Counted from the first letter of the stretch, positions 1 to 6,717 are shown. The stretch: DNA of 9,201 nt from Methanomassiliicoccaceae archaeon UBA72 (GCA_002509405.1 DAVO01000028.1:6254-15454); one strand, 5' to 3'. Numbers and translations: made by a program. The notes: a model not told the origin generated them from the letters alone.

Positions 1-2
1 TC

Positions 3-920
3 TATCTCGCGGGCGGTTGTTTCTGGGGCGTGGAGAAGTATCTGTCGATGATACGCGGCGTAATAGGCACCCGCACGGGATATGCCAACGGCGGTTCCGA
101 TAAAACCGACTACAGGTCCGTCTGCTCCGGTTCGGGGCATGCGGAGGCCGTTGAAGTCATCTATGACGGAGACGCGATCTCTTTGGAAAAACTTCTGAGC
201 ATATTCTACAGATGCATAGACCCGCTGAGCGTCAACAGGCAGGGCAACGACCGGGGCATACAGTACCGGACCGGGATCTACTACATCGACCCAGAGGACG
301 AAGTGGCGATAAAAGATTCCGTCTGCTCCCTGGAAAAATCACTCGGAAGAAAGACTGCCATAGAAGTTCTGCCTCTGAAGAACTGGTGCACGGCTGAGGA
401 ATACCATCAGAAATATCTCGACAGGAACCCGGGGGGATACTGCCACATCCCTCGTTCGCTCTTCGCTGAAGCCGAGCGGTCCAATCCAATACCTAGATAC
501 GAGCCGTCGCCCGACTCCTCCCTCACAGAACTGCAGTACTTGGTGACTAGGAAAAACGGCACGGAGGCGCCGTTCACCGGAGAGTATTGGGACTTTTTCG
601 GGAAGGGGATTTACGTCGATGTGACCACGGGCGAGCCCCTATTCCTTTCCAAGGACAAGTTCGAAAGCGGATGCGGGTGGCCCAGCTTCTCCTCCCCCGT
701 ATCGCCGGAGGTCGTCGCAGAGAAGGACGACATCAGCCACGGGATGAAGAGAAGGGAGGTGCGCAGCAGGTCGGGGGATGCGCATCTGGGACATGTGTTT
801 CCGGACGGCCCGAAGCAGATGGGCGGTCTGAGATACTGCATCAACAGCGCGGCTCTGCGTTTCGTACCATACGAGAAAATGGAAGAGGAAGGATATGGAT
901 GGCTTATGGGGTCTCTCTGA
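3..920 (+). CDS. msrAB: MsrA-MsrB fusion, peptide methionine sulfoxide reductase (5' partial)
   Basis: Reduces both epimers of oxidised methionine in proteins (MsrA the S form, MsrB the R form), probably in the cytoplasm as no signal peptide is seen. The frame is open from base 3 and reads YLAGGCFWG, the MsrA catalytic motif with its nucleophilic Cys at bases 18-20. A GTG at 30 lies after this motif, so it is not the start; by family comparison only about 4-6 residues are missing upstream of the window. Counting from base 3, the MsrA domain spans about 1-150, with GYANGG, GHAEAV and a GGYC resolving-cysteine motif (C147). The MsrB domain spans about 175-300, with VTRKNGTEAPFTGEYW, SGCGWPSF (C224), HLGHVFPDGP and the catalytic RYCINSAALRF (C279). 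The zinc-binding CxxC pairs of many MsrB proteins are absent. It converges on the nuclease gene with 31 bp between stops and has no visible functional link to it. The fused form is common in bacteria, so transfer is possible. Confidence 0.95.
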   Translation, partial: YLAGGCFWGVEKYLSMIRGVIGTRTGYANGGSDKTDYRSVCSGSGHAEAVEVIYDGDAISLEKLLSIFYRCIDPLSVNRQGNDRGIQYRTGIYYIDPEDEVAIKDSVCSLEKSLGRKTAIEVLPLKNWCTAEEYHQKYLDRNPGGYCHIPRSLFAEAERSNPIPRYEPSPDSSLTELQYLVTRKNGTEAPFTGEYWDFFGKGIYVDVTTGEPLFLSKDKFESGCGWPSFSSPVSPEVVAEKDDISHGMKRREVRSRSGDAHLGHVFPDGPKQMGGLRYCINSAALRFVPYEKMEEEGYGWLMGSL

Positions 921-951
921 CTATGAGATCTGACGCGTCCCTTAAATCTTT

Positions 952-1704
952 TCAACCTTTGAAGGCCTTCAGATACTTCAGGACATCCGCATCCTTTTCG
1001 GTCCACTCAGGAGTGAACCCCTGCCTGACGTACTCGTTGTACCAGTCGGCGCATTCTTTCATGTGCCCGCTCATGTCGAGCTTGTCCTTCACTACGAAGA
1101 AGGAGTTGGTCTCGTCTGGCACCCACTGTTTGGGCCTTGCGTAATCGCTTTCCCCGAGGAACCCCACAAGGAAGACGATCTTGTCGAGTTTCGACAGCTC
1201 TGCGTAAAGGGATGCCTGCAGCATGTACTGCATCGGAACGTCCGTGTATCCGCCTGAACCGTCGTCCCATGATTCCCTCGAGTTCGACGTCTTGATCTCC
1301 AGGACCGCCTTTCTGGTGCCGTTGGCCGTCAGATATCCGTCGACCATTCCGCCGAACTGCTTCTCGTTGTGAAAGTGGTCGTATCCGCATTTGTCTCCGG
1401 GCACTGGCTCTTCCACCCTTAAGGGGCCGCAGCCCAGCATCTCCGTGGTCAAGGCGGCGTTCGCAACGGCATATCTTCTGAGCACCGGCTCTATGATGTT
1501 TCCCGCTTCGATGTATTTGTTGGGTTTGTCTCCAGGGTACAGACCCGCGATCTCGCAGGCCGCCTTGAAGGGGGTCGAGAACTCGCTCAAGCCCAGGATG
1601 GGACCTATGCGCGTCCCGGTGATCTTCTTTAGCCTGTATGCATCGAAATACACCGTTTTGCCTGCGTCGTCGATCTCGATTATTGCGCGCCTTCCGTCGA
1701 ACAT
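952..1704 (-). CDS. YqaJ/lambda-exonuclease-like PD-(D/E)XK nuclease
   Basis: Probable DNA exonuclease or end-processing nuclease of the YqaJ viral-recombinase fold (250 residues, a normal size for the family). Motifs in order: IEAGNIIEPVLRRY (68-78), matching the GxxxEP helix that supplies a conserved Glu (E72); GGMVDGYL with the metal-binding Asp (D122); AVLEIKTS with E136 and K138 of the (D/E)XK core; then MQYMLQASLY (158-167), matching the QxxxQ helix of YqaJ-type enzymes. The catalytic set therefore looks intact. The ATG start is preceded by TGAGGTGA, a strong ribosome binding site 9 bases away that overlaps the stop of the upstream coiled-coil gene (13 bp gap), so the two are translated from one transcript. 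It is the last gene of the operon. Phage relatives usually sit with a RecT/Erf annealing protein; none is visible here. That leaves room for a role outside phage recombination, such as defence or repair (inference). The family call is by eye. Confidence 0.8.
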   Translation of the reverse strand: MFDGRRAIIEIDDAGKTVYFDAYRLKKITGTRIGPILGLSEFSTPFKAACEIAGLYPGDKPNKYIEAGNIIEPVLRRYAVANAALTTEMLGCGPLRVEEPVPGDKCGYDHFHNEKQFGGMVDGYLTANGTRKAVLEIKTSNSRESWDDGSGGYTDVPMQYMLQASLYAELSKLDKIVFLVGFLGESDYARPKQWVPDETNSFFVVKDKLDMSGHMKECADWYNEYVRQGFTPEWTEKDADVLKYLKAFKG

Positions 1705-1717
1705 TTATCGATTCACC

Positions 1718-2818
1718 TCAGATGCTTATCTCCAACGTCTTATCATCGACCATCGTCCAGTTAAGCTCTCCTATGCGGTTGCCGAGGGCTTCGATGCTGT
1801 TCAGGCCCGGGACCGCGATTATGCCGTTACGGCATATTGCATAACCATTGTTGTCATGGGTGAACCTGATCTTCGTCATCTCGGAGTTTATCCTCACGGA
1901 GTAGCGCCCTTCTTTGAAGATCGGACTCTTGAACTCGTTGCCCGATATCCTAAGCATATGTGCACCGGCGGAAGATGTCCTCTCGACCGCTTTACGGTCT
2001 GAATCGTCTTTGCAGACCGCCCCTATCCTCAGCTTCGACAGCTCTGATTTCAGATCTTCCACATTTTCTCTGAGGACCTGATTTTGCGATTCGTAATAGC
2101 TCATCATGGCGCTCTTCTCGCTCATGAGCTTGCCTTCCCTGTAACTGACGGCGACAAGTTTTTCCTTGAGCTCGGACGCCATCCTTTCATATTTGATCCT
2201 GAGGTCCTTCTCGGAGTCCTCGAGCCTCTCCTCCATCTTGGAAATCAGATCTCTCTCGCGATGTGCCAGTGTTGATTCTCTGGATTCGATCTGAGACAAT
2301 TTGGACTCGTATGCCGCCTCGAGGGCGGACCTTCTTTCCCCATACTCCTCCTCTAGTGCGGATTGCTTCCTCCCGTACTCGTTTTCGACCCCCGCCATCT
2401 TTTCTTTGACCAATTGCTCCGTTATGGAATCGATCTCGGGTGCAAGATATTCCAGGACCTCACTCCTCTTCCTGGACCATATGTCGTTTGCGATCGCCTG
2501 CATCTCGCCGGACATGGCCATTATCTCGGATATCTCGATCTTCCTCACTGGTTCGGCGTAGCCCAAGAAGTTCGTCTTCATGGTCACCTTGCATATCCAT
2601 ATCTCATTCTCCTGAACGGCGGTCTTGCAGTTCCAGTCCAGAGAGATCTTCTTTGCTCCGGTGTTGCATGACAGCTTTCCGTCGGTGCCGGTCTCGAATA
2701 TCAACACCATGAGCTTGGTGAGTATCTTCCCGTCTTCCTCTTCGACACCGTTCTCCTCCAGGAATTTTTTTTGCATGTCGATTAAGTCCATCCTGACCTC
2801 TTTCCTCGCCTCGATCAT
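1718..2818 (-). CDS. Coiled-coil protein of unknown function in nuclease operon
   Basis: I do not recognise this 366-residue protein. Three parts are visible. The N-terminal region (about 31-115) alternates hydrophobic and polar residues and contains SCNTGAKKISLDWNCK and WICKVTMKTNFLGYAEPV, suggesting a small beta-rich domain. A long, highly charged helical stretch (about 115-265), rich in Glu, Lys, Arg and Ser, contains two near copies of a short unit (KQSALEEEYG and RRSALEAAYE) and is very likely a coiled coil. A compact C-terminal domain (about 296-366) ends in WTMVDDKTLEISI. No signal peptide or membrane helix is seen. The ATG directly follows the TGA of the NYN gene with no gap and has a GGGGGTGG ribosome binding site. 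A second possible start is M10 (2791), preceded by GAGGTCAGG. It may act as a scaffold, oligomeriser or DNA/RNA-binding partner for the two nuclease-like proteins encoded either side; this is inference from position only. Confidence 0.85.
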   Translation of the reverse strand: MIEARKEVRMDLIDMQKKFLEENGVEEEDGKILTKLMVLIFETGTDGKLSCNTGAKKISLDWNCKTAVQENEIWICKVTMKTNFLGYAEPVRKIEISEIMAMSGEMQAIANDIWSRKRSEVLEYLAPEIDSITEQLVKEKMAGVENEYGRKQSALEEEYGERRSALEAAYESKLSQIESRESTLAHRERDLISKMEERLEDSEKDLRIKYERMASELKEKLVAVSYREGKLMSEKSAMMSYYESQNQVLRENVEDLKSELSKLRIGAVCKDDSDRKAVERTSSAGAHMLRISGNEFKSPIFKEGRYSVRINSEMTKIRFTHDNNGYAICRNGIIAVPGLNSIEALGNRIGELNWTMVDDKTLEISI

Positions 2819-3430
2819 TCATTCCACCCCCTGGCACTCTTTTTCCGCGTTTATAAGAGCGAATACGTCTGTGAATTCTTCGTCGGCGTCATTCGGCACG
2901 TCGCAGGTCTCCCTTGCGCAGGGTTCGCAGTAATCTACGATCGGCAGGGTCCCCACATCCACATATTTGTCCGAAACCCTCGTCAAAGCTGAGGAAGTGC
3001 AATTTGAGAACGATGCGACCTCCACCTTCTTGCCCAGGGACTGGACCGCGTTGATCGCGTGTATGAAGTCCCTGTCTCCGCTTATCAGGATGGCCACGTC
3101 GTAATGGTCCCTCACGGCGTGCATTATCATCTCCGTGGCTATGCTCACATCGACCTCCTTCTGCCTGTCGTCTTCCATGTAACCGCATACGATCTTGTAT
3201 CCGATATCGGAAAGGTAATTCGCCATCAAACCCTTGCTTTTGAAGTACTGGATGGTGTCGAAGGCCATTGCTCCGGCGACCTTGCGCCCGTCGATCAGGG
3301 TCGTTGCGAGCAGCTCGTGGTCTATCATGCTGTTTTCCAGCCCTTCATGTTTTGATAGTCCGAAACTGATGTTGGCCAGGTCCAGGAATATCATCACTCT
3401 GTCTTCTTTGTCGGTAGTTCTGAAACTCAT
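2819..3430 (-). CDS. NYN-domain (LabA/DUF88-like) putative ribonuclease
   Basis: Predicted PIN-fold nuclease of the NYN family, many members of which cut or bind RNA. Motifs in the 203-residue product: MIFLDLANI (13-21) with the first acidic residue D17 and N20; a KEVDVSIATEM segment (91-101) with D94; and ILISGDRDFIHAI (114-126) with D119 and D121, followed by LGKKVEVASF. These are the expected metal-binding acidic positions in the expected order. A short C-terminal tail carries three close cysteines (C168, C171, C176) that are not part of the core fold. The ATG at 3430 is preferred over a GTG at 3439 because that GTG belongs to the AGGTG ribosome binding site six bases upstream of the ATG. 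It is the first gene of a three-gene operon; its TGA touches the ATG of the coiled-coil gene, implying coupled translation. Family membership is fairly clear; the substrate is unknown. Confidence 0.85.
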   Translation of the reverse strand: MSFRTTDKEDRVMIFLDLANISFGLSKHEGLENSMIDHELLATTLIDGRKVAGAMAFDTIQYFKSKGLMANYLSDIGYKIVCGYMEDDRQKEVDVSIATEMIMHAVRDHYDVAILISGDRDFIHAINAVQSLGKKVEVASFSNCTSSALTRVSDKYVDVGTLPIVDYCEPCARETCDVPNDADEEFTDVFALINAEKECQGVE

Positions 3431-3440
3431 TTTTTTCACC

Positions 3441-3454
3441 TGCGCATTTGCGCA
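3441..3454. promoter_or_regulatory. Double TGCGCA palindrome at the start of the NYN operon transcript
   Basis: Two copies of the self-complementary hexamer TGCGCA are separated by TT, immediately upstream of the AGGTG ribosome binding site of the NYN gene. They fall about 25-30 bases downstream of the likely TATA box at 3476-3484, that is at the expected transcription start. A protein bound here could block initiation, so it is a candidate operator (inference). Confidence 0.35.
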
Positions 3455-3475
3455 TGATTACATGGGCGGCCGGAC

Positions 3476-3484
3476 GTATATATC
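3476..3484 (-). promoter_or_regulatory. Probable TATA box of the NYN/coiled-coil/YqaJ operon
   Basis: On the minus strand the sequence reads GATATATAC in otherwise more GC-rich DNA. An archaeal TATA box here would place the start of transcription near 3453-3458, giving a leader of roughly 25 bases that includes the ribosome binding site. Confidence 0.45.
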
Positions 3485-3491
3485 TTGTAAC

Positions 3492-3515
3492 GTTATAGCA
3501 GTTATAGCTGTTATA
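3492..3515. promoter_or_regulatory. Phased GTTATA repeats / dyad between divergent promoters
   Basis: GTTATA occurs three times at exact 9-bp spacing (3492, 3501, 3510). Overlapping these, ATAGCAG (3495-3501) and CTGTTAT (3508-3514) form an inverted repeat with one mismatch around a 6-bp centre. The block lies between the two divergent TATA-like boxes, the usual place for a regulator of both directions. The CARF-wHTH protein encoded next door is the natural candidate to bind it (inference). Confidence 0.45.
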
Positions 3516-3526
3516 AGTGTTGCAAT

Positions 3527-3533
3527 GATATAG
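3527..3533 (+). promoter_or_regulatory. Probable TATA box of the CARF-wHTH gene
   Basis: GATATAG is centred about 30 bases before the ATG at 3560, and no purine-rich ribosome binding site precedes that ATG. This fits a leaderless or near-leaderless transcript. TTATAAG at 3511-3517 is an alternative box that would give a leader of about 20 bases. Confidence 0.4.
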
Positions 3534-3559
3534 ATGAAAAGCGTATTCTACTTTGAAAC

Positions 3560-4426
3560 ATGCCCCGTGATGACAACAGAAGCAAACGGATCGACAGGAT
3601 AGTCATATCATGCGTCACTTTCGATACTGTCATGATAACGGACCCGATAGAACGTTACGACGCCACCAAGGCGTACCTTGTACACTACTCGAAAAATGAC
3701 GATGACGAATACAACGAATGCTTCAAACGTGTTCTGGAGATTTTGGAAGAGGGCTTCAACACCGTTGTTTCGGATTACGGTATGTCCGAGTTCGGATACG
3801 ACTCCGGCTCTATAGGCGCCGAGATCAAAAAACAGAAGACTTTGAACGTCATCGATGTGAACTGCGAAAGGGTCTATGTGTTCCAGGATATGCTCAGGGT
3901 GCTGTTCTCCATCATACGTAAGGAACGGTCCATATCATCGAAGAACCCCATATATGTTAACGTATCCTCTGGCACTTCCGAGTTCTCGGCGGCCGCGCTG
4001 ATCGCCTCGATGATGTTCGAAAATGTCGAGGCGTTTTCCGTAGGCACGATGGAATACACCATCGTAGGGATGGACCCATACAGAGACAGGGAGACGGGCA
4101 AGTTCATTGGAATATCCAAAGCGGTGTATCCTCCCCGGCCGATCAATGGCTTCAAGTTGTCCCAGCCGGAAAAGAATTTCATACTGGCACTTCGCCTTTA
4201 TAAAGAGATGGGCTTCCCCTCCGCAACAAAGATGATCCGCGCCCTGAAGGACAGGGGGCTGTGGAACTTGCCTGACGGCGAACTGTCCAACGAGAAGATG
4301 CGTTACCAAAGACGGTACATCGACGAGTGGGTGAAAGACGGCCTCATCGAAAAAAATGGACGCGGAAAATATTCGCTTAGTCCCGAGGGAGAGTTTGCGA
4401 TTAATACGTACTATACGGACGTCTGA
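3560..4426 (+). CDS. CARF-like sensor with C-terminal winged-helix domain (DUF6293/HFX_2341-like)
   Basis: Probable ligand-responsive transcription regulator of 288 residues. The N-terminal half (about 11-175) has a Rossmann-like layout: strand RIVISCVTFD (13-22), helix, strand KAYLVHYS (37-44), a long helix, and then YVNVSSGTSEFSAAALIAS (132-150). The last segment matches the glycine/threonine-rich ligand-binding loop plus helix typical of CARF domains, which bind cyclic oligonucleotides or similar ligands in CRISPR-associated proteins. The C-terminal part (about 200-288) reads as a winged helix: a helix starting SQPEKNFILALRLYKEMG, the SATKMIRALKDRG helix, a recognition-helix region YQRRYIDEWVKDGLIEK and a wing RGKYSLSPEGEFA. 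The layout resembles archaeal DUF6293 proteins and, more distantly, Csa3. No nuclease domain is fused. It is divergent from the nuclease operon with a shared 130-bp promoter region, so control of that operon is likely. The start is the first ATG; M25 is possible but would cut into the CARF core. The ligand is unknown. Confidence 0.8.
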   Translation: MPRDDNRSKRIDRIVISCVTFDTVMITDPIERYDATKAYLVHYSKNDDDEYNECFKRVLEILEEGFNTVVSDYGMSEFGYDSGSIGAEIKKQKTLNVIDVNCERVYVFQDMLRVLFSIIRKERSISSKNPIYVNVSSGTSEFSAAALIASMMFENVEAFSVGTMEYTIVGMDPYRDRETGKFIGISKAVYPPRPINGFKLSQPEKNFILALRLYKEMGFPSATKMIRALKDRGLWNLPDGELSNEKMRYQRRYIDEWVKDGLIEKNGRGKYSLSPEGEFAINTYYTDV

Positions 4427-4695
4427 TCGACCGCATTGTTTGAACTGTTTGTTTCTTCCGTTCTTTACGGTGGATGCCTTTCGGTTAGAAGAAAAACATC
4501 CGTAGTCTATGATGATAGTTGATCTGACCTTGCGGTTTTCGCATGAATAAATTTATTTTTTACCATCTTTTTTGATGCAAAGCGTCCGTGTGAATATTTT
4601 TATGTACATTTATGTACATTTTATTTATACATATATTAATTTAATATGTTAAGTAATTACATTTATTATTATAGGTAAAATATAAGACCGGCTGT
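4427..4695. other. AT-rich gap between convergent genes
   Basis: No coding potential is seen. The left part has a weak stem (GGATG near 4473 pairing with CATCC near 4498). T-rich runs at 4551-4562 and 4568-4573 could serve as archaeal terminators for the CARF gene. The right part is about 80% A+T and carries the TATGTACATT tandem listed separately. Confidence 0.5.
4601..4620. repeat. Tandem 10-bp repeat with palindromic TGTACA core
   Basis: TATGTACATT occurs twice head to tail with no gap. Each copy holds the palindrome TGTACA, so two dyads lie exactly one helical turn apart. It sits between the 3' ends of two convergent genes, where an operator would be unexpected. It may be chance in AT-rich DNA. 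Confidence 0.4.
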
Positions 4696-5937
4696 TCAGA
4701 GAATTATCGAGTGGACGACCAGCTCAAGCACTATCGTAACGACGGTTATCGGAATTCCGATGGCCATGAACTTCCAGAAGTCGATCTTTATCCCCTTGGC
4801 CGCCGCCTTCTCCGCGACTATTATATTGCACGCTGAACCGAGCAGAGTGGCGTTCCCTGCCAAAGTAGACGAGGCCGCGAGAGTATACCAGAACGCATCT
4901 GTCTGAGGTATCATACCGCTCAGAAGCATTACCGCCGGGACATTGCTCACAAGATTCGAAACGATCGCCGAAAGTCCGGCAGTGGCCATCAACGTCGGCG
5001 TCTCCCCGGTGCCGAACCCCGGGACAAGATCGGCAATGCTGCCCAGCAGCCCGGAGGCCTGTACTCCCTTCATGAGAACGAACAGTCCGACGAAGAAGAG
5101 CAAGATGGACCAGTCTATCCTATGCAGGACCCACTTGCCTCTTTTGACGTCCTTCGATAATATCACTGCGATTGCGATCGCCCCTGCGATGAGCGCAGGC
5201 ACGCATATCATGATACCCAACGGGCCGCTGACTGCAAATCCGACGAACGCCGACAACGAGACTACTATGAGGATGCCCAGGCGCTTTTTGTCCACGGGTA
5301 TGCGCTCTCCGTTGTCCAGGTCCGTGACTACGGTTGCGGAAAGCCTTTTTCTGAAGAATATCAGCAACATGACGTACGCGACGGGGAGGCACACCAACGC
5401 CACCGGGAGCTGGTTGGCCAGGAACTGCATGAAAGATATCCCGGACTCCGACACCACATAGGCGTTCTGCGGGTTGCCGATGGCCGTAGCGACGCTTCCG
5501 ATATTGGCCGAGATCATCGTTCCGACAAGATATGGAACGGGGTCGGCCTTAAGGGAGGCGCAGCACCTGATAATTATAGGTGTGAACAGCAGAACCACGG
5601 CATCGTTCAGCACCAATGCGGCCAACAATGCATTGAGGCACATGATGACCCCCAGCAATTTGGATCCTGCGTGATATTTCGATATGAGCCTGTCTGAAAT
5701 TATCTCAAAAAGGCCGCAATATTCCAAGCCCGCAACCAGGGCCATCATGCCCAGCAGCAGTAAGATGACGTTATAGTTGATTGAACCGACGGCCATGGTC
5801 GGACTTACGATGCCGAATACGATCATCGCGGCAGCCCCCAACAGCGCGGCGCCGGTACGGCCGATCTTCAATTTACGATTGCCGCGCACGGAGATCAGCG
5901 CGTATGTCACCACGAAGATCAGCAGTGCGGTAATCAT
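4696..5937 (-). CDS. ArsB/NhaD/SLC13-type ion transporter
   Basis: Polytopic membrane permease of the ion-transporter superfamily (413 residues, normal length). About ten to twelve hydrophobic helices are visible, starting with an N-terminal helix at about 2-16. The two inverted halves show the expected signatures. In the first, LNDAVVLLFTP (110-120) is followed by the re-entrant SANIGSVATAIGNPQN (143-158), close to the GNPQN loop of YbiR-like anion permeases. In the second, SNLVSNVPAV (327-336) is followed by TLAGNATLLGSACNIIVAE (358-376). A basic cytoplasmic loop (RKR near 196-198 to KKR near 217-219) separates the halves. The substrate cannot be read from the sequence: anions, dicarboxylates, arsenite or sodium/proton exchange are all known in the superfamily, and no arsenic-resistance genes are adjacent. 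The ATG has only a weak GGGCG upstream. It is monocistronic and convergent with the CARF gene. Confidence 0.88.
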   Translation of the reverse strand: MITALLIFVVTYALISVRGNRKLKIGRTGAALLGAAAMIVFGIVSPTMAVGSINYNVILLLLGMMALVAGLEYCGLFEIISDRLISKYHAGSKLLGVIMCLNALLAALVLNDAVVLLFTPIIIRCCASLKADPVPYLVGTMISANIGSVATAIGNPQNAYVVSESGISFMQFLANQLPVALVCLPVAYVMLLIFFRKRLSATVVTDLDNGERIPVDKKRLGILIVVSLSAFVGFAVSGPLGIMICVPALIAGAIAIAVILSKDVKRGKWVLHRIDWSILLFFVGLFVLMKGVQASGLLGSIADLVPGFGTGETPTLMATAGLSAIVSNLVSNVPAVMLLSGMIPQTDAFWYTLAASSTLAGNATLLGSACNIIVAEKAAAKGIKIDFWKFMAIGIPITVVTIVLELVVHSIIL

Positions 5938-6182
5938 CGGTCGCCCAGAGTTCAGGAACTGCGATTACGGATTTAACGCTTAGTCAGACGAAATGAGCGC
6001 ACATGTATCGAGGCTATAATTCAGGTCCTGTTTTGGTTAAGTGAAGCTATGTTGCTAAATCTCATAAAAAGTTAAAATCAGGCAGTATGAAATTCGACTG
6101 GCACAATACATGCAAATTTGTGTTATTTTTCAACTTTATTGAATTATTTGAAATAATATAGCTAATTGCTTAATCTAATATA

Positions 6183-6336
6183 TTTTTATCAATGTGTTGA
6201 ATCAGAGTAAAATTAACTCCGTTTAATATCTTACAGCGTAAATATATTAACAATGTTTATTTTTAGTAAATTCGAAGTGTTGTAAATAATAAATGTAGTT
6301 TAGCTATTACATATATTATTCCTTAATCATCAAAAT
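6183..6336. repeat. AT-rich direct repeat, copy A
   Basis: First copy of an imperfect ~155-bp direct repeat. Bases 6205-6259 differ from copy B at only two of 55 positions, and 6285-6321 are identical over 37. In between, similarity is lower with a small indel. Both conserved blocks are dyad-symmetric. Block 1 has arms 6221-6234 and 6238-6251 around a 3-base loop. Block 2 has 13-base arms 6285-6297 and 6308-6320, with one mismatch, around a 10-base loop. Confidence 0.85.
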
Positions 6337-6355
6337 TTATGATCGATCTGATAAA

Positions 6356-6506
6356 TTTTTATCAAAGAGGAATCGGAGTAAAATTAACTCAGTTTAATAT
6401 CTTACAGTGTAAATATATTAACAATGTTTAGTTTAGGAAATTCTGAGTGCTATGAATAATAAATGTAGTTTAGCTATTACATATATTATTCTTTTATAAT
6501 CAAAAT
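6356..6506. repeat. AT-rich direct repeat, copy B
   Basis: Second copy, offset by 170-173 bases from copy A and in the same orientation. Its dyads fall at 6392-6405 with 6409-6422, and at 6455-6467 with 6478-6490. Of the two substitutions in the first conserved block, one is in the hairpin loop (position 6408) and one just outside the stem (6391), so pairing is preserved. Confidence 0.85.
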
Positions 6507-6507
6507 A

Positions 6508-6717
6508 ATGAAAAAATACGGTGCAATCATGCAAATTTTTATAAATTTTCCAAAATATGTCATTTTTCTCAAAAATAACCGTTTTTTTCAAAAAAACCTC
6601 TCATACTTGTCCACGACGGTTCCCCGAATATCAACTTGGGAATGTGTTTTTGACACCGAAAAGGCTAGACTTAACGATAAAAAACCGCTGACAGAATTCT
6701 TGCGAAACAAAACCTAG
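6508..6717 (+). pseudogene. Doubtful 69-codon ORF, possibly a decayed gene end
   Basis: Starts at an ATG right after repeat copy B and encodes a lysine/phenylalanine-rich N-terminal half (including a run across the T/A hairpin at 6581-6597). Its C-terminal half (about 36-69, from STWECVFDTEKARLND onward) has more normal composition and a gene-like GC content. No ribosome binding site is seen and I recognise no family. The last ~100 bases may be the tail of a lost gene, for example from a mobile element, while the first half is most likely non-coding. Confidence 0.2.

Noticed and set aside
587..1144. Long + strand frame bridging msrAB and the nuclease gene
   Set aside because: It is an out-of-frame shadow of MsrB and antisense to the YqaJ-like gene; its composition is Arg-rich and no family is visible.
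3437..3439. GTG as start of the NYN gene
   Set aside because: The GTG is part of the AGGTG ribosome binding site for the ATG three codons later.
3560..4426. CARF protein as Csa3 or another CRISPR-associated regulator
   Set aside because: No cas genes or CRISPR repeats occur in the window, and the layout fits the broader archaeal CARF-wHTH (DUF6293-like) group better. A CRISPR link outside the window cannot be excluded.
6143..6597. AT-rich palindromes as an origin of replication
   Set aside because: No orc1/cdc6 gene or recognisable origin recognition boxes are present; AT-richness and dyads alone are not enough.
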